Assembly (NCBI RefSeq): GCF_000499205.1
Contig: NZ_AWUK01000032.1
Span: 124,001 to 188,000 of the forward strand
Origin: Paenibacillus sp. MAEPY2
GTDB taxonomy: Bacteria; Bacillota; Bacilli; Paenibacillales; Paenibacillaceae
DNA length: 64,000 bases
Direction: 5' to 3'
The notes beneath the pieces were generated by a model, which made no database searches, was not told the DNA's origin, and was given only the letters and a program-made list of their open reading frames with translations. Every line of letters begins with the position of its first letter. The stretch's first letter is position 1. The position numbers and the translations under genes are program-made. This document shows positions 36,173-45,364 of the stretch, in pieces.

Positions 36173-39100
36173 TTACCGTAGTAGCACGGTTTTTATTTCG
36201 TAAGGTTTAAAGGACAATGTAATCTGACCATTGGTATTGGCCAGCGGTTGGCCTGCTTCTTCCAAAGCATTGGAGTGATAGGCTTGCTCAAATGCATGCG
36301 GCCATTGCAGCGTCACCTGTTCACGTATGCCTGAAGATTCATAGAAACGGAGCACTGTACCATTTCCTCCCTCAGCCGGTTTGACCGTATCCAGAATGAC
36401 ATGGCTGCTATCGAATTCAATCCATGCCCCGGTTGCCGGGCGTACGCCTGCGTTCTGGTCCACCTGCTGCACTGGCACTTCATGATTCAATTCAGCTGCC
36501 TGACGCACGGTATGTGCACTTCTCCAGTCACCTTCATGTGGATACAGGGAATAGGTAAAGTGATGTTCTCCAAGATCCGCAGTCCGGTCAGGCCATCTCG
36601 GTGCACGCAGCAAGGAGAGGCGAATCGTGCTTCCCTGTACGTCGTATCCGTATTTGCAGTCATTAAGCAAACTGACGCCATATCCGTACTCCGCGACATC
36701 TGCGAAGCGGTGTCCGCACACTTCATACTGAGCTTGCTCCCAACTCGTGTTGCGATGGGTCGGACGCTCCAATGCACCGAATGGAATTTCATAGGTTGCT
36801 TTGGAAGTCACTACATCGATCGGGAAGCCCACTTTGAGCAATTTATGATCTTCATTCCAGCTCACATGGGTCTTGAAATCGATCCGTCGATGGTCATGAT
36901 AGAACACCATATCCTGTGTAATCACAGACTGGTGAAGCCTCCACTGAAAACGAAGTACATCCTTCGTCGTGCCTGCCAGCACCAATTTCTTCTCCACAAG
37001 CTCTGCTTCTCCAGCAACCTGGGCCTCATAACGGCTGTCGATATCCCAGGCATCCCAAAGCGTCGGACGGTCATGGAAAAATTGAAATTGATTGCCGCGT
37101 TCACCCGGCTTCAGGATCTCGCGTTCTGCTGTCTTGTCCCACAAGTGGGATATCTCGCCTCGATCGTTAAACTGCACGTGGTAATACGCGGTTTCCCATG
37201 TATCTGTAAAGTTCTTTTGGCCAGCAATGCTCGCCATTTCCCTTACATTCGTTTCTCTTGCATTTTCCGGTACAAGCCAAATCGTCTTATGCCCAAACGC
37301 TGGAATGTCGGTTACCAGGATCGAAATTTGTCCATCCTCCCGATCCATTCGCAAACGCTGGCCCTCTTCATCTATGACGTAACGATCAAATCCATCATGC
37401 ATTTGAAGTTGAATGACTGCACTTCGAGTCCAGCCGAGGCTGTTGAACATAACATAGGGAACTGAACCCTCTGGCCCCTGCGTGTTAATTTCCTCCGTCA
37501 ATGCCGCAACCCCTTGATTCAATCCTGCTCTACCTAACTCAAATACCCGAACATACTCCTCATCCGAAGTTACATAGGATTCTGTAATGGCCGAACCAGG
37601 GATAATATCATGGAATTGATTCAGCAAGATCAGCTTCCAGCCATCATGCAGGGAAGAGCGTACTTCCGCTTCCTGCTGTGCATCCATATTCGATAGCGCA
37701 AGGGTGTTCCAGAGCTCCGCTTCACGATAAAGCACCTCAGCCTTCCGGTTGTTGCGCTTATTGCGGCCATGAGTCGTATAGGTACCCCGGTGAAGCTCCA
37801 AATACAGGTCGCCATGCCATTTTGGAAGATCAGGCTGTGCCTTCTCGATTCCGGCAAAAAAGGCTCCGGCCGTGCTATACCCATTCTTCGGCTGTCCCAC
37901 CATCAACTCCGAACGGTCCACATACTCCAGCATCTCTCGTGTTACGCCACCACCGCCGTCGCCATGCCCATACAGAAGCATATGCTCAGGATGCGCCGCC
38001 TTCTCGCGGTAAGACTGCCAATGATCATGAATGTCCTTCGGCAGCGTGTGCTCGTTGACACCATGATTGAGATAAGACAGGATAGCCGTTCCATCAATGC
38101 CTACCCAGTGGAAAAGATCATATGGGAACACGTTCGTATCATTCCATCCGAGCTTGGTCGTCATAAAGTACTCGACATTCCCATGCTTCAAAATCTGAGG
38201 CAGGGAAGCACAATAACCAAATGTATCTGGCAGCCATTCAATCTGGGATGTTTTGCCGAACTCCTCCATATAAAAGCGCTGACCGTATAACATCTGACGA
38301 ATCAGAGATTCCCCACTCGGAATGTTCAGATCCGGCTCAACCCACATACCGCCAACCAGTTCCCATCTTCCTTCGGCAATGCGCTTCTTCACCCGTTCAT
38401 ACAGCTCCGGATCATGTTCCTTCAGAAAAGCATAGAGCAAAGGCTGGCTCTGTGAATAAATATAATCGGGATATTCATTCATAAGTGCATCCACCGTGGA
38501 GAATGTACGACTGGTCTTCCGCACCGTCTCACGTACAGGCCATAGCCAGGCAATATCGATGTGCGATTGCCCCACCATATGCTCCAAGCCTTCGGCGTTT
38601 CCACCAATCTCACGCACTTCATGAATCAATCTTTCTTCGATACTGTAGATGCCATTTCCCTGCTTGACAGCCTCTTCAGTCAGACCAACAAATTGATCCA
38701 TCGCTCGATAGATCGCTTCCAGCAGGCGCACACGGCGGAAATCACTTTCTGGAAGCAGCACCGCGGAATCACGCACAATCGTGACCGTGTACATCAGGCT
38801 GCGGACAGGTTCATTCGGTCGCACCAACAAACTGTGGATCGATGTAATCGGCGGCTGAATAACCGCTTGCTGATTTAATGGATCGACAGGCTCAGGCACC
38901 GGATCAAATAACTCAATCTCAAGGTCGGGCTGTGCCCCGATTCGGGAAGGATCGAGTGTTACATACGTATGATTGCGATCCAGCCCCTGATAGGAGTGTC
39001 CATTCACCCGCAGCAAGCCTTCTCCACCGGATTCAAATACAAGTCCGTAAGGTTCCTTCTGCCAGGAGGCAGGAACTTCCAGACGCGTACGGAAGAAATA

Positions 39101-39280
39101 AGTCGTTCCCTGATCGCTCGGGAAATGATCCAATCCCCCTCCTTCCGGATAGGCCTTCTGATCTTCATATTGTCCTGGTACTTTATAATAAGCGCGAGTG
39201 ATGTCCCAGCTGCGCAGCTCCATTTGCTCCAGCCACTGACGTTCGGATAACTCGCGAATAAATCGTCTGATGCGTTCCAT
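36173..39280 (-). CDS. GH38 alpha-mannosidase (second copy)
   Basis: A 1035-residue GH38 enzyme of the longer type, with an N-terminal beta domain (about 1-230), metal motif GQSHIDIAWLWPVRET, nucleophile motif EWLPDTFGYCASLPQIL, QFHDIIPGSAI in the helical domain and C-terminal beta-sandwiches. It differs from the 940-residue copy in length and N-terminus, so the two probably cleave different mannosyl linkages. Its GAGGGGG ribosome site lies inside the end of the GH3 gene, 4 bases downstream of which it starts. No signal peptide. Confidence 0.93.
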   Translation of the reverse strand: MERIRRFIRELSERQWLEQMELRSWDITRAYYKVPGQYEDQKAYPEGGGLDHFPSDQGTTYFFRTRLEVPASWQKEPYGLVFESGGEGLLRVNGHSYQGLDRNHTYVTLDPSRIGAQPDLEIELFDPVPEPVDPLNQQAVIQPPITSIHSLLVRPNEPVRSLMYTVTIVRDSAVLLPESDFRRVRLLEAIYRAMDQFVGLTEEAVKQGNGIYSIEERLIHEVREIGGNAEGLEHMVGQSHIDIAWLWPVRETVRKTSRTFSTVDALMNEYPDYIYSQSQPLLYAFLKEHDPELYERVKKRIAEGRWELVGGMWVEPDLNIPSGESLIRQMLYGQRFYMEEFGKTSQIEWLPDTFGYCASLPQILKHGNVEYFMTTKLGWNDTNVFPYDLFHWVGIDGTAILSYLNHGVNEHTLPKDIHDHWQSYREKAAHPEHMLLYGHGDGGGGVTREMLEYVDRSELMVGQPKNGYSTAGAFFAGIEKAQPDLPKWHGDLYLELHRGTYTTHGRNKRNNRKAEVLYREAELWNTLALSNMDAQQEAEVRSSLHDGWKLILLNQFHDIIPGSAITESYVTSDEEYVRVFELGRAGLNQGVAALTEEINTQGPEGSVPYVMFNSLGWTRSAVIQLQMHDGFDRYVIDEEGQRLRMDREDGQISILVTDIPAFGHKTIWLVPENARETNVREMASIAGQKNFTDTWETAYYHVQFNDRGEISHLWDKTAEREILKPGERGNQFQFFHDRPTLWDAWDIDSRYEAQVAGEAELVEKKLVLAGTTKDVLRFQWRLHQSVITQDMVFYHDHRRIDFKTHVSWNEDHKLLKVGFPIDVVTSKATYEIPFGALERPTHRNTSWEQAQYEVCGHRFADVAEYGYGVSLLNDCKYGYDVQGSTIRLSLLRAPRWPDRTADLGEHHFTYSLYPHEGDWRSAHTVRQAAELNHEVPVQQVDQNAGVRPATGAWIEFDSSHVILDTVKPAEGGNGTVLRFYESSGIREQVTLQWPHAFEQAYHSNALEEAGQPLANTNGQITLSFKPYEIKTVLLR

Positions 39281-39284
39281 TTCC

Positions 39285-41633
39285 TTACGCCCCCTCTACC
39301 GTCAGCTCGGTGAACTGCGTATCATTCACATGTCTTCCGATATGAATATGGAATTGTCCTGGCTCAACGACAGGCGTGAGATCACGACCGATATATTGCA
39401 GCTGCTCCGCTCCAATATGGAAGATTACAGTCCGCATCTCTCCGGGTTCCAAATTCACTTTAGCAAACCCCTTCAGCTCCTTGGCTGGACGAGCCACTCG
39501 GCTGACCACATCGGATACGTACATCTGAATAACTTCTGCACCTCTGCAAGCCCCTGTATTGGTGACATTCACGGTAACGGTAACCGTCTCGTCTGCTGTC
39601 ATCGATTCCGTACTCAGCTTCAACTCGCTGTAATCAAACGTAGTATAACTAAGCCCATATCCGAATGGATAGCGAGGCTCCAAATCCTCTTCCAAATATC
39701 GCTTGCCTCGTGATCGTTTACCATTGTAGTAGATCGGTAATTGACCCACATGCTTCGGAATGGAGATTGTTAATCTGCCGGACGGATTCACATTGCCAAA
39801 TAAAATATCCGCAATGGCATGTCCGCCCTCCTGGCCTGGATACCATGCTTCCAGAATGGCATCGGCATGTTCATCCACCCAAGGCTCGGTAATCGGACGA
39901 CCGTTGATATAAATAATGACAAGTGTTTTGTCCAGCTTGTGAATCTCTTGAATCAGCTCCAGTTGTACTCCTGCAAGTCCAAGCGTCATACGGTCAATGC
40001 CTTCCCCGCACTCCATGTCATTCCATGAATTATCCGACACATTGGAAGCACCGGTCTTCAGATCGATCGTTCCTTCACCAAAATCACGGGCGCTTGAGCC
40101 GCCAACGACTATGATGACTGTATCGGCCTGACGTGCAGTTTCTATCGCGTGCTCGAACCCTTCCCTTGAATCGCCCTTGATGCGGCAACCCGGCGCATAG
40201 AGCACTTCGACTTCACCATTCGAATTTCCATCAGAGCCTTCCTCCGCGTGCCCACTCTTACTAACGGCAAACTTACTGCGGATGCCATCCAGCACCGTAG
40301 CCACTTTGGATTTTGGTTGGGGGGATGTATAATCGCCCAACTGGTTGTAGGCTTGGTCTGCATTAGGACCAATGACAGCAATTCGGCCTGCTGTTGCCGC
40401 TGACAGAGGCAGAGCTGCAGCTTCATTTTTGAGCAGGACCACACCTTCTGCAGCCAATTGGCGTGCCAGTTGAATATGCTCTGCGCTGCCGATGACTTCT
40501 GCTGCTCGATCAGCATCCACATAAGGCTTCTCGAATAGTCCCAGCTTGAATTTCAGCGCCAGCACGCGGCGGACAGCCTGATCCAGTACATGCATCTCAA
40601 GCTTTCCTTCCGAGATCGCCTGTACCAGATATTGTCCAAACATCTCACCGGACATCTCCATATCAATACCTGCCTGAATGGCCTGTATGGATGCTTCCAG
40701 TCCATCCGCCGCCACATCATGCCCACTTGCGAGCATGTTGATGGCACCGCAGTCCGTAATGACCAGACCGTCAAAGCCCCAGCCTTTTCGCAAAACATCC
40801 TCCAGCAATTCCGTATTAACCGTACACGGGATACCATCGATTTCGTTATAAGCCGGCATAATGGATTGAGCGCCTGCTTCAACAGCTTTTCGGAACGGAT
40901 ACAGATCTACTTCCAGCAGTTCACGCCAGCCCATGTGCACCGGTCCCGCATTGCGTCCACCTTCCGAGCTTCCATAACCGACAAAGTGTTTCAGTGTAGC
41001 CGCTACCGCATCCTCTTGGTCCAAACTTTCGCCCTGAAGTCCTTGCACGGATGCAACAGCCAGTTCGCCAATAAGGTATGGGTCTTCACCAAAGCATTCC
41101 TCGGTACGTCCCCAGCGTGGATCACGTACAACATCCAGTACAGGGGAATATGTTACCGCACCGCCCTGAGCACGCGTCTCACGGGCAACCGCCCGGCACA
41201 TATCACGGTACAAGTCCACGTTCCAGGTACTGCCCAAGAGCAGGGGAACCGGATAGACTGTACCGTCAATCGCCATATGTCCGTGTGAGCATTCCTCTCC
41301 GATCAGAATGGGAATCCCCAGTCTGGAATGCTCTATAGCATGACGCTGAATGAGGTTTACGGCTTCTGCCCCTTCTCTGGCAGACAATCCATTTTCAAGC
41401 GTAACACCCGTCCATGGATCTGCACGAAGCGCACCATACAGGGAGCCTACGCCCCCATTTTCAACCTGCTGCTTAAAGGATTCATTCAGCGTGATGTTTC
41501 CCTCATCATTCGTATAGGTCTGCCAGCCAAAGGGCTGGATGAGTTGACCCGCTTTCTCCTCCGTCGTCATTAAGCTCAGAAGATGTTCTACTCGCTCTTC
41601 CACCGATTTGCTTTTATCCTTATATATCATCAT
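39285..41633 (-). CDS. GH3 beta-glycosidase with fibronectin III-like domain
   Basis: A 782-residue GH3 enzyme: N-terminal TIM barrel with the nucleophile Asp in LVITDCGAINM, an (alpha/beta)6 domain starting near VVLLKNEAAALPLS, and a C-terminal FnIII-like domain (RVARPAKELKGFAKVNLEPGE). This layout suits beta-glucosidase or beta-xylosidase-like enzymes; in this mannosidase locus it may remove a beta-linked cap or core sugar. No signal peptide. It starts 33 bases after the permease gene and ends 4 bases before the second GH38 gene. Confidence 0.9.
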   Translation of the reverse strand: MMIYKDKSKSVEERVEHLLSLMTTEEKAGQLIQPFGWQTYTNDEGNITLNESFKQQVENGGVGSLYGALRADPWTGVTLENGLSAREGAEAVNLIQRHAIEHSRLGIPILIGEECSHGHMAIDGTVYPVPLLLGSTWNVDLYRDMCRAVARETRAQGGAVTYSPVLDVVRDPRWGRTEECFGEDPYLIGELAVASVQGLQGESLDQEDAVAATLKHFVGYGSSEGGRNAGPVHMGWRELLEVDLYPFRKAVEAGAQSIMPAYNEIDGIPCTVNTELLEDVLRKGWGFDGLVITDCGAINMLASGHDVAADGLEASIQAIQAGIDMEMSGEMFGQYLVQAISEGKLEMHVLDQAVRRVLALKFKLGLFEKPYVDADRAAEVIGSAEHIQLARQLAAEGVVLLKNEAAALPLSAATAGRIAVIGPNADQAYNQLGDYTSPQPKSKVATVLDGIRSKFAVSKSGHAEEGSDGNSNGEVEVLYAPGCRIKGDSREGFEHAIETARQADTVIIVVGGSSARDFGEGTIDLKTGASNVSDNSWNDMECGEGIDRMTLGLAGVQLELIQEIHKLDKTLVIIYINGRPITEPWVDEHADAILEAWYPGQEGGHAIADILFGNVNPSGRLTISIPKHVGQLPIYYNGKRSRGKRYLEEDLEPRYPFGYGLSYTTFDYSELKLSTESMTADETVTVTVNVTNTGACRGAEVIQMYVSDVVSRVARPAKELKGFAKVNLEPGEMRTVIFHIGAEQLQYIGRDLTPVVEPGQFHIHIGRHVNDTQFTELTVEGA

Positions 41634-41666
41634 CCTTCGATGCCTCCATCTGTAGAAGTGATTCGG

Positions 41667-42581
41667 TTACTCTTTAACGGCTCCGACCGTCAGACCCTGT
41701 ACAAAGTAACGCTGGAAGAACGGATAAGCGAAAATAATCGGCAACGTGGCGAGAACCACCATAGCCATCCGTGAAGTATCCTGCGGAATGGATTGCATCG
41801 CCGCCAGACTCATCGAGCTGTTCGCCGAATTCTGCTGGATGAACTGGATGCTGGATTCGATCCGCATCAGCATGGATTGCAGCGGTACGAGGTTCGGATT
41901 ATCGATATATAACAGCGCATTGAACCAATCGTTCCAGTAACCGAGCGTACTGAACAACCCGATCGTCGCCAGCCCAGGCAGAGACAATGGAATGACAATT
42001 TTCAAAAACGTATAAAATTCTCCGGCTCCATCAATTTTTGCCGATTCAATGACCGCATCCGGTACACTGGTTGAATAGAACGTACGCAGGATCATGATAT
42101 AGAAGGCATTCATTGCAAGCGGCAGAATCAGTGCCCATAAGGTATCTTTCAATCCAAGAAGCTGGGATACGACCATATAGGTTGGGATCATCCCGCCGTT
42201 GAACAACATGGTCAGGATGGCAAATATGGAGAAAAATCTCCGATAACGGAAGCTCTTGCGGGATATCGCATAAGCATACAGCGACATTAGAATTAAACTG
42301 ACGATGGTACCCAGTACCGTGACCAGAATAGTTACCCCGTACGCACGCAGCAGCGTGTCTCCACTCTGCCAGACAAACTGATAGGCTGCGAGACTCCACT
42401 CCGCGGGAATAAGTCGGTACCCGTCACGGGCCAGTACCTTCTCGTCCGTGAGCGAGATGATGACCACAAACACAAAAGGAAATACACAAATTAAAGCGAA
42501 TAGACCCGCTATGATGTTCATAATTACGTTCCAGCCATTGGATACATGATGGAAGTCGCGTTTTTTTACGAGTTGAGCCAC
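41667..42581 (-). CDS. Oligosaccharide ABC permease, LplC-type
   Basis: A 304-residue inner-membrane permease of the CUT1 family with six predicted helices and the EAA-loop motif ESAKIDGAGEFYTFLKIVIP that docks the ATPase. The long periplasmic-side segment after helix 1 (LTDEKVLARDGYRLIP) is typical of LplC/YtcP-like partners. It uses a GTG start with AAAGGAG 9 bases upstream. No ATPase gene is in the locus; a shared MsmX-type ATPase elsewhere is the usual solution. Confidence 0.92.
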   Translation of the reverse strand: MAQLVKKRDFHHVSNGWNVIMNIIAGLFALICVFPFVFVVIISLTDEKVLARDGYRLIPAEWSLAAYQFVWQSGDTLLRAYGVTILVTVLGTIVSLILMSLYAYAISRKSFRYRRFFSIFAILTMLFNGGMIPTYMVVSQLLGLKDTLWALILPLAMNAFYIMILRTFYSTSVPDAVIESAKIDGAGEFYTFLKIVIPLSLPGLATIGLFSTLGYWNDWFNALLYIDNPNLVPLQSMLMRIESSIQFIQQNSANSSMSLAAMQSIPQDTSRMAMVVLATLPIIFAYPFFQRYFVQGLTVGAVKE

Positions 42582-42605
42582 AGTGGTTCACTCCTTTCCC
42601 TTATC

Positions 42606-43535
42606 CTAGAATAGGCTGCTATCTTTATCGATTTTGCGTACAACATAGTTGGAAATGATAACAAGTACAAAGCCCACAACGGATTGATACAATCCGGCAG
42701 CTGTACTCATGCCAATCTCACCGCTTGTTTTCAAGCCGCGATACACATACGTATCAATAACATTTGTGACGGAATACAACGTACCCGAATCCCTTGGAAC
42801 CTGATAGAAGAGACCAAAGTCGGCATAGAAGATACGGCCAACGGCCAGCAAGGTCATAATAATGATGATAGGGGATAGCAATGGAATCGTTATATTGCGA
42901 ATCTGCTGCCATTTGTTTGCACCGTCGATCATCGCTGCCTCATACAGTGACCGATCAATCCCCAGGATTGAAGCGAGATAGACGATGCTGTTGTACCCGA
43001 TGGTTTTCCATAAAGCGACGAACACCAGGATATACGGCCAGTACTTCGCTTCCGAATACCACTGAATCGGCTCCACGCCGAACCATCCAATAATTTGGTT
43101 CAACATCCCCCGGTCCATGCTCAGGAAGCTGAACGCGAAATATCCAACAATGACCCAAGATAGAAAATACGGTAGGAACATACCTGTCTGATACAATTTG
43201 GCCAACCGTTTATTAACCAGCTCCGAGAGCAGAATTGCCAAACCTACTGCGAATACCAGCCCCAGAACAATAATGGCGATGTTATAAAAAAGCGTATTTC
43301 GGGTAATAAGCCAAGCATCGTTAGTGCTGAACAGGAATTTAAAGTTATCCCAACCCACCCATTCACTCTTCATCAGACTTGCCCAGAAACCTTCGCGGCT
43401 AAAGCGATATTGCTTAAATGCTGCTACTGTGCCCACCAATGGCAAGTAGGAGAAGAAGAAGAACCAGATGGCGCCTGGCAGCACCATGAACAGCATGACT
43501 CGGTTTCTAATCAGATTTTTCAAAAATGCGGTCAT
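42606..43535 (-). CDS. Oligosaccharide ABC permease, LplB-type
   Basis: A 309-residue CUT1 permease with six helices, the N-terminal MLPGAIWFFFFSYLPLVGTVAAFKQ-type first helix, and an EAA loop EAAMIDGANKWQQIRNITIP. It pairs with the LplC-type protein that begins 24 bases downstream. The ATG at 43535 is chosen because AAGGAGG lies 8 bases before it; the frame stays open 16 codons further with no site. Confidence 0.92.
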   Translation of the reverse strand: MTAFLKNLIRNRVMLFMVLPGAIWFFFFSYLPLVGTVAAFKQYRFSREGFWASLMKSEWVGWDNFKFLFSTNDAWLITRNTLFYNIAIIVLGLVFAVGLAILLSELVNKRLAKLYQTGMFLPYFLSWVIVGYFAFSFLSMDRGMLNQIIGWFGVEPIQWYSEAKYWPYILVFVALWKTIGYNSIVYLASILGIDRSLYEAAMIDGANKWQQIRNITIPLLSPIIIIMTLLAVGRIFYADFGLFYQVPRDSGTLYSVTNVIDTYVYRGLKTSGEIGMSTAAGLYQSVVGFVLVIISNYVVRKIDKDSSLF

Positions 43536-43610
43536 ATGGAGATCCTCCTTCAGGCTTGAATGAAAAAGGATCGGGCGCAACAAGCAGCGGCCCGATCCCT
43601 GAATTTACCC

Positions 43611-45083
43611 TTACTTATTTGCCGCTCTCCAGGCATCAAGCTGGGTTTGGGCTTCAGCCATCACTTTTTCAAGTCCGGCTTGATTGAACTTCTCAATCAC
43701 TTGCTCCAAATTGTTCTCTGGGTCCAGAGTACCTGTCATCAATGCGGCCCAGTATTGCTCTTTGACATTCTGTACTGCGGTCAATTCCGACGACACGTTA
43801 CTTGAGTCAAAGTTAAAGCTCAGAATTGGGGAATTTACACCCTCTGCATTAAACTTCTTGAACTCATCCCATTTGTTATCCGGGTCATTGTTGTTCAGAT
43901 ACAACAACATGTTGTTACCGAGGGAGTAAGAAGGCATATCATAGTTCTTGGATTCAGCCAGATTTTCCATGTGCGTGTCATCCACTTTTTTGTAGTGAAC
44001 GCCCTCAATACCGGAATCAACCATATTGCGCAGCACTGGATCTGTATTCAACAGGTTCAGGAACTCCATTGCTTTCTCCGGATATTCGGAGTTGGCTGAG
44101 ATAGCCATGATCGAACCTTGTACAGACGTGTTGGTGATGATCGCGTCACTTGCTGGTGTGGAAACTACGGGATATCCGTAACTTGCCGACCATTGATTGT
44201 CCGCGAGCGGTTGTGTCTGTGCACGATCCAGGAACCAGTTGCCTGATGTGGTCAGGTCGTTGGTCGAACCTGTTGTTGCAGCCTCTGGCGATACATAACC
44301 AGCTTTGTAGTATTTGCTCATCGTTTTGAGAGCTGCTTTCATTTCCGGAGTATCCAGAATGTTCACAATCTTGTAATCCGTCGTATCCAGCTTGATTGCC
44401 ATTGGCAAGTTCTGAATGACGTAGTCGTAAGGAACATAAGGAACGAAGTTTTTATCCATTCCAAACGGAGTCACGCTTGGCTCATTTTCCTTGATTGTTT
44501 TAAGCAAAGGCTCCAGACTGTCCAACGTACGGATATTGGAGATGTCCATTTTGTATTTATCAAGCAGCGTTTTGTTGAAACGCCATACTTCTTGTTGAGG
44601 CAGCTCCTTATTAGCCGGAATTCCGTAATTGTGTCCGTCTACTTTCGAACCGCTCAGGAATGCAGGATCAATGGTTTTAATGAGATCCTGTCCGTATTTA
44701 GGGAGCAAGTCATCAAGTTCCAGGAATGCACCCTTTCTGGCATTTTGAACATAATCGAATCCACCGGAAGAGGTAAACAGAATGTCCATTGGCTCGCCGG
44801 ATGCTACGTTAACTTGCATCTTTTGCGGATAGTCACCCCAGTCAACCATCTTCATCGTAACTGTGGCATTGATTTTTTCTTTGGTGTACTTGCTGACTTC
44901 TTCCATCACTTTATTAACATCTTTCTGAGGAGTACCGATGGTATACCAGATCAGCTCGACAGGATCCTCACCTGCTCCCCCTGATTCTGACGCATCCTTG
45001 CTTCCTCCACAGGCGCTAAGAACAACTGTAACCGCCATCAATAATGCAAGTACGAGAGAAAAACTTTTTCTTTGTTTACTCAT
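43611..45083 (-). CDS. Extracellular solute-binding lipoprotein (oligosaccharide)
   Basis: A 490-residue family 1 solute-binding protein. A basic N-terminus and hydrophobic stretch end in a lipobox (VLSAC, Cys25), so it is membrane-anchored outside the cell. The mature part resembles LplA-type proteins of Paenibacillus that capture oligosaccharides for a permease pair like the one downstream. GGGAGG precedes the ATG. A cre-like site lies 66-80 bases upstream and a long inverted repeat further up, so this is probably a regulated transcription start. Confidence 0.93.
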   Translation of the reverse strand: MSKQRKSFSLVLALLMAVTVVLSACGGSKDASESGGAGEDPVELIWYTIGTPQKDVNKVMEEVSKYTKEKINATVTMKMVDWGDYPQKMQVNVASGEPMDILFTSSGGFDYVQNARKGAFLELDDLLPKYGQDLIKTIDPAFLSGSKVDGHNYGIPANKELPQQEVWRFNKTLLDKYKMDISNIRTLDSLEPLLKTIKENEPSVTPFGMDKNFVPYVPYDYVIQNLPMAIKLDTTDYKIVNILDTPEMKAALKTMSKYYKAGYVSPEAATTGSTNDLTTSGNWFLDRAQTQPLADNQWSASYGYPVVSTPASDAIITNTSVQGSIMAISANSEYPEKAMEFLNLLNTDPVLRNMVDSGIEGVHYKKVDDTHMENLAESKNYDMPSYSLGNNMLLYLNNNDPDNKWDEFKKFNAEGVNSPILSFNFDSSNVSSELTAVQNVKEQYWAALMTGTLDPENNLEQVIEKFNQAGLEKVMAEAQTQLDAWRAANK

Positions 45084-45148
45084 TTCCTTGATCCTCCCTT
45101 TTCGTGTTCCCTTTAGCTCTACAAACTAACTGCTTTAACCTTATCGAA

Positions 45149-45163
45149 TGAAAGCATTTTCAA
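45149..45163 (-). promoter_or_regulatory. cre (CcpA) site before the binding-protein gene
   Basis: On the minus strand TTGAAAATGCTTTCA matches WTGNAANCGNWNNCW except for one base in the central CG and has the symmetric TGAAA..TTTCA arms. Its position suggests glucose repression of the importer and glycosidase genes. Confidence 0.6.
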
Positions 45164-45188
45164 AAAGAAGATAAACTTAAGTTTTCGA

Positions 45189-45243
45189 GGTACAAATTAA
45201 AGAGAAATCAGTACGAATTCATTAATTTGTACCTTTTGAATAA
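45189..45243. promoter_or_regulatory. Perfect 12-bp inverted repeat with 31-base spacer
   Basis: GGTACAAATTAA (45189-45200) and TTAATTTGTACC (45232-45243) are exact inverted repeats between the response regulator and binding-protein genes. There is no T run, so an operator for the YesN-type regulator is more likely than a terminator. Confidence 0.45.
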
Positions 45244-45364
45244 ATCGCTTACATAAAAAAGACATGCTGAGTAACATTTGGCATCAACTGCACTGCATGC
45301 CCTTTTGTCCTCAGAATGTCTCATCGATGTCAGACCAATGGTCCAATTGGTGCTCCACTGGCAA

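Noticed and set aside
36401-37465. 354-codon frame on the plus strand
   Set aside because: It is antisense to the second GH38 gene, which has intact motifs; the frame has no ribosome site or recognisable domain.
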